From assembly GCF_040581485.1 (NCBI RefSeq), contig NC_090131.1, positions 26,734,532-26,798,531 of the forward strand: 64,000 bases of DNA, written 5' to 3'. The stretch comes from Linepithema humile. Its lineage: Eukaryota > Arthropoda > Insecta > Hymenoptera > Formicidae. This document shows positions 1-10,348 of the stretch, piece by piece (positions within the stretch are counted from its first letter, which is position 1; the number at the start of each line of letters is the position of its first letter). Under the pieces are notes generated by a model that was not told where the DNA came from, did no database searches, and saw nothing but the letters and a program-made list of their open reading frames with translations. The position numbers and the translations under genes are program-made.

Positions 1-337
1 TTAAGATATATATATTTCGCGACCACGTTATAAAATTCATTAATGATGTAAGCACTCCGTCCGACAATGAGATCTGTTTAGGGACTGTCAGGTATTCGTG
101 ACTATCAACCACAGATATTTTAAGGCATTCGATAAATCACGAATTTCGCGCTTATCCGAAGTGAGAGAATCGATAATGACGATTGTTAGTCTGGCTCTTA
201 ACGTGGTTGAGAGTTACCGAATTAGTTTCTAATACGCTGTACTTTTTGATAATCGATTGTACCATCACATATGATATCTTTCTGTATTTATCGACTAACC
301 AAATTTAGCTATAGTTTATATAATGGCAGAATGAAGA

Positions 338-368
<31 letters not shown>

Positions 369-467
369 TATATACGCATTATTTTTTACGCAGAATTATA
401 TGATATGATGGAGCGTTAACCCACTGAGATCGGGTATCTTTCCGTTAGAAAATATCTATTATATATA
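1..467. other. AT-rich non-coding DNA with an (AT)n microsatellite
   Basis: No supportable gene. An imperfect AT dinucleotide tract lies at about 335-375. The segment ends at the TA dinucleotide (466-467) that is one half of the target-site duplication of the adjacent mariner element. Confidence 0.6.
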
Positions 468-1395
468 TTAGGTTGGTGCAAATGAAATAGCCGTTTTTCG
501 TATTTTAAACTTTCCGCCTTTGTAGTTCATCTTTCTTTACTCAAATAGTGCTGTATGTATACCATTTGACAAATATATGTCTTAAGTGTGAATTTGTATA
601 CATAACTTTACTTATTTATTACAGTATTAATTATTGAAGTTCGCATTAAAGGCAACATGGAAAATAAAGAGATTCGTTTAATTTATTTATATGAGTTCAA
701 ACTCAGTCATAGTGCGGCTGAGGCAACGCAAAACATTAATACTACTTTTGGCGAAGGTTCTGCCAATGAAAGGACGACGAGATGTTGGTTCAAAAAGTTT
801 CGGTCTGGAGACACAAATCTCGACACTTTACCATGCACCCACTGTCATTGACAACGCCGTTTTGAATGAATACGATTGAAGCAAATCCGAGAACAACGGT
901 TCGAGAAATTGCAGAAAGACTCAGTATCCATCATTCAACTGTCGTTCGACATTTAAAAGCCATGGGAAAAGTAAAAAAGTTGGATAAATGGGTTCCCCGT
1001 GAACTGATAGAAAAGGAAAAGATGAAACGTTTAGACCACACATTGCGAAAAAAACCGTAAAAAAACTAGACGAGTTGAAGTTCGAAGTTCTTCCTCATCC
1101 TCTTTATTCTCCAGACATTTCACCAACAGATTACCATCTATTTAAGCATCTGAATGGGTTTTTAACTGGGAAAATTTTTCAAGAAGAAAAACTTGTAAAA
1201 AATGCATTCCACGAATTCATCGACCCTCGTTCTTCAGATTTCTTTAAGAATGGCACTTGTATGTTGGCAAAAGTGCATTGAAGTAGATGGAGACTATTTC
1301 GATTAATAAAACAAGTTTTAAATTTGTCAAATAAAAGTCTAAAGTTTATCACTAAAGTAAATTAAAAAACGGCCATTTCATTTGCACCAACCTAA
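468..1395 (+). mobile_element. Internally deleted Tc1/mariner element (mariner family)
   Basis: The left end TTAGGTTGGTGCA at 468 and its inverted copy ending at 1395 form terminal inverted repeats of about 31 bp with a single A/G mismatch, flanked on both sides by TA, the mariner target duplication. At 928 bp it is shorter than the usual ~1.3 kb. Remnants of a transposase lie between the ends in + orientation. The terminal motif and the N-terminal protein remnant resemble the Hsmar1/cecropia-like mariner group. The copy should be non-autonomous but still has both ends, so it could be mobilised in trans if an intact relative exists in the genome. Confidence 0.9.
657..1281 (+). pseudogene. Broken mariner transposase
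   Basis: Three pieces in three different frames read as one transposase. 657-851 is the first helix-turn-helix of the DNA-binding region (with WFKKFRSGD), ending in a premature stop. 866-1060 is the second helix-turn-helix (with HHSTVVRHLK and KKLDKWVPREL). 1075-1281 is the C-terminal part with the HPLYSPD block that carries the third catalytic aspartate in this family. The central catalytic segment between the second and third pieces, with the first two acidic residues, is missing. The frameshifts plus the deletion mean no active enzyme can be made from this copy. Confidence 0.88.
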
Positions 1396-2786
1396 TATAT
1401 ATAAATATATATATAAATAAAGCAATGCAAGTTATACACCGAGTGTGAAACGATATTTTACGTATCATACCTGAACTCAAGCGGTTAAATTAATTGGGAT
1501 AATACTTACATTATATTTTCATTGAAGCTACAGCAAAGTTGTGTGTTTGTCCTTTGTCCTTGGGAGCTTCATTGGAGGAGTGAGAATAAGTTCTACGGAT
1601 TCGATAAAGGCTCTTGATAAGAATCTTGTGGGAAAATATGCAGGAAAGGAGAAGCGGTTTCTTGCTATTACAATACACTTTCATGTTTATTGTATATTCT
1701 CTTTTTTTTTTATCAATAGCTTTTATTGAGACAATTCTTTCTCCTGATCCCGCTTGTACGTGTCGTCGCATGCATTTTGTATGTATTACTGTAAATAAGC
1801 TTGTACAAACGGTAATTGAAGGAAATGTGCTAAAAGAAGAAAAAATATAAAAGAAATGAGAGATAAAAACAGGATTTATAATACTTTCGATTTATTTCAT
1901 TCAATCTCATTTATCTTATAAAAGAAAGAAATTTTTATAAATTTTATCGCAAATAGTATTTGTAATTTCTTCAGCAAATGGGAAATGTTTTTTTTTGTAC
2001 AATTAATTCTGTCTTCCTTTCATTAACATCAATATATTTCTAATTAAAAATTTTTGGTATAAAAAAATGGAAAAGGTACAAGCATAAAAGATTTACCATT
2101 ATTTCTTGTGACTTGCATTATTTATTATCGTGTATTTAAACCATCTTCCAAATCTCGCAACCCGTATCAAAGTGTTGACTTAAACGAAATAATAACTAGT
2201 CGACCACGAAGTCAATAAGCAATATAATAATCGCGGACAAGCAGTACAAGCTTTTGTTAATTCTTCTGTCGCAGATGTATTCCCTTCACGCTCCTTTATT
2301 TATTGTTAAACTACGATATCGCAGTCGTGTTGAAAACGCTCTTTAGAATACAGCAGTTGAGAGAAATCGCGGCGTATATATTTTTCACGAGGATTCACAA
2401 TGTATAAATGTAAACGTAGCTGTACGCGTTATCTCCCCTTTACTTCTTTTCAATGATCAATCGGAGCCTCTTAGCTCTCGATATTTATAATATGTGTGTC
2501 AACGGGCCGGGGATACGATCCGTCCAGTATTTCTTTACACTGTAATTTATGTACATCACTTATTATTAATAAACATTGTACTTGTAGGAATCGTCGTCGT
2601 CCCGTTCATTCTTCCTGTCTCCTGCGAAATCGTAACGACTATTAGACATAGTTGTATTAGCGTTTCGTTGTATCTTGTTTAGTGCAGTGACCGAGATATG
2701 TAACGTGTGTTAACGAGCGGACATGCATACTTGACAAGTGGTGATTTATTAGTAGAAATTAAATTCCAACTTACAAAGTTTTTACG
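1396..2786. other. Intergenic or upstream region of arouser
   Basis: No convincing coding exon was found. Short open frames at 1511-1860 overlap on both strands and match nothing I recognise. If the arouser/EPS8 gene has upstream PTB and SH3 exons, they are not here. The last few hundred bases could hold the promoter and 5' UTR of the short transcript proposed below. Confidence 0.4.
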
Positions 2787-4311
2787 ATGCTTGAACTATG
2801 CTTGAGTGTGTGTTTGTCCAATATATCTAAGACTGTGCGTTCCGTGCGAAAGCTTTGGGGTAAGTTACAGTCTTTTCACGTTTTTTAAAAGCTTCCTTTT
2901 ATTTCAGCATGCATTACGATTTATTCACGGGCGAGACAAACGCTAAACTTTACGCATGGACGAATAATTCCCTTTTTAACCCACTTCAATTATTTCAAAT
3001 TAATGTTGCAAAATGATTTTGCAGACAACATCAGCGCGTACAATGGAGCTATTAGTCACAGCAATAGGTCCAGCATTTCCTCCATCGACAGTATTTCCGA
3101 AGCGAACGGCAGAATACACACGCAGCAGAGCATCGTGGAGGTGCACTCGCCGCCCCGTGATTTAATGCCGGATATAATCGGCAAGCCGGATTCACCACCG
3201 CCAGCATTATCTGCACCGACATTACTGTTAGCACCACCTGCGTCGAAGCCGATACCAGCATTACCAGCACCGAAGCAGATACCAGCACTACCCGCACCGA
3301 AGCCAACCTCGAAACAGCTGCCTGCGTTGCCTGCATTGAAATCAACGCCCACGCTATCCGCGCTGAAGCCGGCACTGGTGCTACCGGTCGCGAAACCGAT
3401 AGTATCATCTGTATCCAAATCAGCACCGGCATCACCTGCATTAATGCCAACGTCAATCGTGCCTTTAACGCCTCCACCGCCTCCGCCGCCCCCGCCGTCC
3501 ACGCCATTAACTCCTGCCCTGCCAAATCAAATTCAGAAATTTGCGCCAGTGGGAACTTCTACGCCCAACAAAACGGACACTTTTAAAAGTACAAAATTTT
3601 CCAATGGTGAGTTACGATAATTCTGGCTTTTGACTTCTTTGGCTTGTTTGTTAAAATTGGAGTTTACTTCATTTGTGCCTGATGAGATATATAGATTTTG
3701 ATCAAGTTGGCAATGATTATTAATATATTACATGTACTTATGACATACGTTGCTTTCGAAAGGTACCTCCAATCAAGATGAAGTTCAAAAGGAGCTCAAG
3801 TTCGTCCTGACAATGTTCCGAGAGAAGAAAGCGAATTCTGCTCTCAGCAATGACACGTACGAGGTTTGGTTGACTCAACATTCGACCCCTCGCGAAGTCC
3901 AGGCTTGGTTGGCGGCGAAAGGATTCTCGGAAAAGTACGTCGAATGTATATCATCCCGACATGAGTGATGCCGAATGTGCTCGTGATTCATTGATCAATG
4001 ATACATTTGACTTGCAGAATTCGCAAGCAATTGGAGGAGATGAACGGTACAGATTTGTTTAATTTACCGCGACGGCGATTAGAGCAATTATGCGGATTGT
4101 CTGAGGGCAGCAGACTTAACGGCCAATTAACCCTAACGAAGAACGAATGCGAGGTGAGGTGAATCTTAACGAGAAAACCTGGTGACGTCGTGTCATTTGT
4201 GAATTTTATTTTCAGTACAAAACCGCTCGATCGTCGGAGCTCAGGCAGGTTTTAGAAAAGGCGCGCCGAAGAGCAGAGGAGTTAAACGACAAGGATGAAG
4301 TCAGCGTGTGA
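2787..4311 (+). CDS. aru: EPS8-like actin regulator, C-terminal part or short isoform (arouser)
   Basis: Exons are inferred at 2787-2859, 3025-3606, 3763-3934, 4018-4153 and 4216-4311. Phases agree at every junction, giving 352 residues. After about 25 N-terminal residues comes a Ser-rich stretch, then a long Pro/Ala-rich region with repeated LPAPK-type units and a run of nine prolines (profilin or EVH1-like ligand). The last three exons encode the EPS8 C-terminal effector region: an amphipathic helix (DEVQKELKFVLT) followed by a SAM-like fold (TPREVQAWLAAKGF, GTDLFNLPRRRLEQLCG). In EPS8 this region caps and bundles actin. The PTB and SH3 domains of full-length EPS8 are not visible. An in-frame TAA at 2760 and no good acceptor before 2787 suggest that ATG 2787 starts a short isoform, though longer transcripts may begin outside the window. 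Assignment to EPS8 is firm; the first exon is less certain. Confidence 0.82.
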
Positions 4312-4430
4312 ATCATATATTTTTCACATTCCGCGGTGTGTGCGAGAATGCCGCGAGGATGATGCAATTAACGATACAAACAAGCGTTACGTTATGCGAA
4401 GACTGCGAAGTTGAAAAGAACGAAAGGTAA

Positions 4431-4441
4431 AATAAAATAAA
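4431..4441 (+). promoter_or_regulatory. Probable polyadenylation signal of arouser
   Basis: Two overlapping AATAAA hexamers lie 120 bases after the arouser stop codon, in the expected place for the 3' end of this transcript. Confidence 0.5.
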
Positions 4442-7300
4442 GTATTTTTGTCATAATGTTTTTTTGCAGAAAGTGAACAAAAATACCGTTGAATTTTATT
4501 TTATTTTATCTCACACATTGTGATAATTAGCTAATTATGAATCGAAGCAATATCGCATACCAAAGAAACGAATGTTAGTAAGCCGGCAGGCTTCCATTAA
4601 ATACCGGACGATTACCTGTGATGTCTTTTTTTGCGAAAATGCGAGCAATATTATCCGTTTGTTGTATTTTAATGAACTTACTCATAGAGATAAGTTGTTT
4701 TCCAATACGCTTTTTCGGAATCGGAAACCCAACTAAGGGGTATTTTCAACTAAGGTATTTAATTTGTTATGTGAATTTATTGTACATATATATAAATCAA
4801 ATTTCAACGTAACAACTTTAGCGACGTCGTATCGAGCGCGTTAAATTGAATGTTGCGAAGCGAATATGCTACGAATATGCAAACGACACTGAGATTAAAA
4901 CGTAGTAATTAAAAAATATGTAACTGATATGTAATATCTATGACAAAAGTATCGCAACAATTTATATTTCACTTGTAAAATAAATTGTTATAAATTTAAT
5001 TTAAAAAATAGAAATAATTTGCGTGAATATATCAGTTTACATATTTCTGGTCCTTTATTTTATACAAAATGAGAAATATCTAAATTTGTAAAAGTCAATC
5101 AATCTTTACATTATCGATTTGTTAAATAAAGTCACCGATTGTGTTATTATTGACGTCACATTATATTTATTTAAAGCGATCACATACATTGCAGTAGACA
5201 CAAATGAAATAAATCTAATTATGCTTTAAATATATTTTTTGCGAATATTCGACACGAGATCATAAAACGTGAACACATTGCGAAGTGAATTGTCAATTCA
5301 ATATCATGCGCTGAGTTTCCGTGCTCCGAGAGAGTTTAGCTCGATATTATAGACTTTAACAAGAGGTGCGAGATTGAAGAAATTTAATTTGAGGATTTAA
5401 ATAACAAAAGTGGATTTTTATTAAAGGAATATATTTCGATAAGAGGTTATTCTTCGATCTGAATACATCTTTTTCCGTATATTTCTAATAAATTCTACGA
5501 ATAATTGATGTATATTTTTTCGAAGATCTACAACTAATACTCCTTCAAATAAAATCGACAATTCAGCTGATAACAACACGTTAAAATATTTCTGTGACGT
5601 ACAAGATATTTTATAAATCAATGGTCGCATTTGTGTTATAATTTGCTAATTAATATTTGTTTTAAAAAAATAATCCCTTCCTCGATTAAGCAGCTCTGAA
5701 TAATTTTGCAAGAAAAGAACACAGGAAAGAAAGTATTTTGCTAGTCATAGTAAATTTTTAGAGAAAGTGAGCATTGTAAATACAAAAGCTACAAAAATGT
5801 TTCTACTCCACAAGTAATCTTACGATACATACCCCGATAACCGCTAATGCAGAGATGTCTAAAAATGTCTGCAAAATTTGGATAAAAAATGTCCTAAAAA
5901 ACTTTTGATTTCCAACTGACTTGTTAAAAAATCTCCTCTCGAAAATCGATCCACATCGACAACAGTAAAACAAAAAAACTTTGGTCTTTCACACCGACTG
6001 TTTTGCGTAAGCTCTAGTCGTACACGATTTGAGATTCTTACACATTAGTGATTACACAATTATTATATTCATTATGCGATGATAACGATTATGCGATTAC
6101 AATTTATTATCTTTGTTACATCCTATATCTTTATTATAGTGTCAAATAATCATTTGTAGTAGTACTTTCAGACATCCTAAGTGTTAACGTGGATAAAGTA
6201 TTACCAGAGAGGGAAAGATTGATGAAGACACGCAGTATTTCAGTAGCTTCAGTCAGATATATAAAAAAGCGGAAGGATTTCATGTTACATAGATTCTTAC
6301 AGATCGGAATGTTGGGAAATTTGGATTAAGTGAAATGATGAATTATGTGACACGCGAAGACGCGCAAATCTGCGAACACGCCTCTCAACTTGAGAAAAAA
6401 TTCTAACCGTTTCTCAATCAGTGAATGTGTGCATTTCTTATAAAACACGATTATGTAGTTTTTTTTTCTTATCGTGATGTTTTTCTTACAGTGATGGTAT
6501 ATGAGCGTTATCTAAAATTTGTGCGTCGTTTTTATGTCGTGCTCGCGAACGCCGCGTGAAAAAGCGGAGAGGCTCGATAATTATCGCTGCAAGCTGCTGA
6601 TAAGATCTGCGTACATCTACACACTCGACAGAGTCTTATATCGCTGGTACGTCTATTATTAATCAGTGTATAAATCATTCGACCTAGATACGATCACCGC
6701 CTCCTGGTATAATTGCGTCTAAGATTCTACAGCAAGTATAAATTTATCGAAAATGCGATTGTAAAAAGGCGATCAATGTTTCCTCCGGGTCACACGCTTA
6801 TGTTGACGACGTAATGCTAATTCAACAATCACAATCGATTTAGAATGCAACATTCAATCTCAACACTTTCAGTAAAACTATGCGAAAACACATGTAAACC
6901 TCTGCAATATATTAGTTACATAACAATGGTTATTTAAATTAACATAAACTAAAATCGCATCTTCATATGTACATTTAACGTCCTAATTAATTGCGTTTAC
7001 CGAAATATTTCCTTGCTGACCGTAATTTAACGCAATAATTAACATACTTTGTTGTGAAATAAATGAAATATGTGAACTGAATTGAAATAAATAAATATAA
7101 ATATATCTCTCTCTTCGTAAGTAGCTAAAATATTTCAGGTTCAATCTACAGCTACTAATGATACACAATTGTGCTGATGAAAGCCACTGGGCTTCAAATA
7201 ACAACGAAAATACAGCGGACATCGATTGCTTGTCATTCGAAATAAAAGTCCGAAACGCAATTTCAATAGCTTTTGATTATATAGAAGCATATATATTGTT
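4442..7300. other. Intergenic AT-rich region
   Basis: About 2.9 kb between the arouser 3' end and the tandem array. Short open frames here (for example 5421-5630 minus and 6983-7222 minus) have low-complexity, AT-driven composition and no recognisable domain. I see no gene, RNA or transposon that can be supported. Confidence 0.5.
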
Positions 7301-7309
7301 ATGCCTTAG

Positions 7310-9510
7310 AGTGCAACTATTCCATACACATACATATGTATTTGTATAACTTGTTTTGTCATAAGCACAATTTTTATCGATACTGCTAGGAGTAGCAACT
7401 TATTGAGTCTTTCGCTCTTCTTTTTTTGGAGCCACAACTATTGCTCAGGCATGTTATTCTGCTATAACGATTTCACATACATATACATATGCATTTGTAT
7501 AACAAGACTACGTAATAAATAAACATAACTCTTTATCGATGGCCCAATAAGTAATAACTTGTCAAGTCATTCACTTTTCTTGAGCCGCAACTCTTGCGAT
7601 GCGAGTTCTCTTTAAGCCTACAATATTATCATGGTATAGAGTGCAACTATTCCATATACATATACATATGTATTTGTTTAACATGTTACGTCATAAATAA
7701 ACATAACTCTTTATCGATGGCTCAATGAGTGTTGCAACTTATCAAGTCCTACACTTCTCTTGAGCCGCAACTCTTCTTTCAATGTGAGTTCTGCTTATTG
7801 ACAATAAACAAGCAATACATATTATTCTGCTATATAGTCCAACTATTCCATATACATATGCATATGTATTTGTGTAACACATTACGTCAGAAATAAACAT
7901 AACTCTTTATCGATGGCTCAATAAGCGTTGCAACTTATCAAGTCCCACACTTCTCTTAAGCCGCAACTCTTTTTTAATGTGAGTTCTGCTTATTGACAAT
8001 AAACAAGCAATACATATTATTTTGCTATATAGTCCAACTATTCCATATACATATGCATATGTATTTGTGTAACACATTACGTCAGAAATAAACATAGTGA
8101 GTTCTGCTTATTGACAATAAACAAGCAATACATATTATTTTGCTATATAGTCCAACTATTCCATATACATATGCATATGTATTTGTGTAACATATTACGT
8201 CAGAAATAAACATAACTCTTTATCGATGGCTCAATGAGCGTTGCAACTTATCAAGTCCTACACTTCTCTTGAGCCGCAACTCTTTCTTAATGTGAGTTCT
8301 CCTTATTGACAATAAACAAGCAATACATATTATTATGCTATATAGTCCAACTATTCCATATACATATACATATGTATTTGTATAACACATTACGTCAGAA
8401 ATAAACATAACTCTTTATCGATGGCTCAATGAGCGTTGCAACTTATCAAGTCCTACACTTCTCTTGAGCCGCAACTCTTCTTTCAATGTGAGTTCTGCTT
8501 ATTGACAATAAACAAGCAATACATATTATTCTGCTATATAGTCCAACTATTCCATATACATATACATATGTATTTGTATAACACATTACGTCAGAAATAA
8601 ACATAACTCTTTATCGATGGCTCAATGAGCGTTGCAACTTATCAAGTCCTACACTTCTCTTGAGCCGCAACTCTTCTTCCAATGTGAGTTCTGCTTATTG
8701 ACAATAAACAAGCAATACATATTATTCTGCTATATAGTCCAACTATTCCATATACATATACATATGTATTTGTATAACACATTACGTCAGAAATAAACAT
8801 AACTCTTTATCGATGGCTCAATGAGCGTTGCAACTTATCAAGTCCTACACTTCTCTTGAGCCGCAACTCTTCTTCCAATGTGAGTTCTGCTTATTGACAA
8901 TAAACAAGCAATACATATTATTCTGCTATATAGTCCAACTATTCCATATACATATACATATGTATTTGTATAACACATTACGTCAGAAATAAACATAACT
9001 CTTTATCGATGGCTCAATGAGCGTTGCAACTTATCAAGTCCTACACTTCTCTTGAGCCGCAACTCTTCTTCCAATGTGAGTTCTGCTTATTGACAATAAA
9101 CAAGCAATACATATTATTCTGCTATATAGTCCAACTATTCCATATACATATACATATGTATTTGTATAACACATTACGTCATAAATAAACATAACTCTTT
9201 ATCGATGGCCCAATGAGCGTTGCAACTTATCAAGTCCTACACTTCTCTTGAGCCGCAACTCTTTCTTAATGTGAGTTCTCCTTATTGACGATAAACAAGC
9301 AATACATATTATTCTGCTGTATAGTCTAACTATTCCATATACATATACATATGTATTTGTGTAACACATTACGTCATAAATAAACATAACTCTTTATCGA
9401 TGGCTCAGCAAGCGTTGTAACTTATCAAGCCCTTCACTTTTCCTTGAGCCGCAACTCTTGTGTGTAGTGCGAGTTCTCTTAATCATTGACGATAAACAAG
9501 CAACTATCTT
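7310..9510. repeat. Tandem array of ~196-bp units
   Basis: The anchor CTTTATCGAT recurs at 7531, 7709, 7905, 8218, 8413, 8609, 8805, 9001, 9197 and 9392. Spacing is 195-196 bp in the right part; the first interval is 178 bp. The 313-bp gap between 7905 and 8218 holds one extra unit lacking about 79 bp, with its junction near 8097. Each unit carries a CATATACATATGTAT near-palindrome, TTGAGCCGCAACTC and a segment ending in ATTACGTCA. Central units (8413-9197) are almost identical and outer ones are diverged, as expected from unequal exchange. The recurring 62-residue minus-strand frame comes from the unit and is not a gene. Confidence 0.92.
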
Positions 9511-10348
9511 ATTAATAATAATGATAATTGTGACTAATATATCACAATTGCTTCTTTTTTACTTTGTGAATAAAATATTTCTAGCTGGTCATCTCATTTT
9601 GTTTAATTTCTTTCTCCCGAATAAAGCGAATATACGATAGATATAATGTGAAAAAATTACATTTTGCGTTAAAATTCATGTATATGTAATAGATAACAAA
9701 CGCTCTTAAGCTTGACCTTGGAACTTTCAGAACTATCCATAATCAATTCATACAGTTGTCGGCAGCGTGGAGATTTTACTTGGACGCTAAATAACACTTC
9801 TTAATTTATAACGTAACATAAATTATATACAAGACGTTTACGTTTGTGCAACAATAAATAAATCTTGAAGAGTAACGAGGGTGATCTCAAACGAAGTTGC
9901 TTGAAAGAAAAACTCGTCGAGAATGTGAGTTCCGAATGTGAAAATCGGCGAATGGACCAAGGTCAATGATTCAAGCACGCCGGGTGATACAGTGCAGCGA
10001 TGAAGCGACAATGGAGTGAGAGTGTGGAATTAATATGAATACGATTAATATGAATGCATGAACGTACAATTTACTGGCCAGCGGCTTCCGCATCCTCCTT
10101 CGACAGGACAGACCTTGATCGATGAGAATATAATAGTATGAAAAACGACTTAGCGTAATATTTGGCGAATAGCGAACCCGAAAGCACGGGATTGATACTC
10201 TTCGAAACGAGATGAAAATGTCTAAGTGTGTTGATAAACGAGAGGAGTTCGACAAGGGGAGGGAAGGGGGATGAAGTTCCATTCTCTCATTAAGTGATTC
10301 CTTATATACGCAAAGCAAATCTTGACGCTCTCTTTTGTTTTGTATAAA
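9511..10348. other. Probable CRMP 3' UTR and downstream flank
   Basis: This follows the CRMP stop codon on the minus strand. No other coding exon is visible. The 115-residue minus-strand frame at 9971-10318 lies immediately after the CRMP stop and is most simply untranslated sequence. Confidence 0.4.

Noticed and set aside
1511..1850. Frames on both strands after the mariner element
   Set aside because: No similarity to transposase, EPS8 or any family I know; short and mutually overlapping.
3052..3525. Two ~150-codon minus-strand frames
   Set aside because: They mirror the Pro/Ala-rich arouser exon and have no independent support.
7907..9387. Recurring 62-residue minus-strand protein
   Set aside because: It repeats once per 196-bp unit and is just the tandem repeat being read; it lacks domain features.
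7310..9510. CRISPR-like repeat array
   Set aside because: Whole units of ~196 bp repeat with no unique spacers, in an animal genome.
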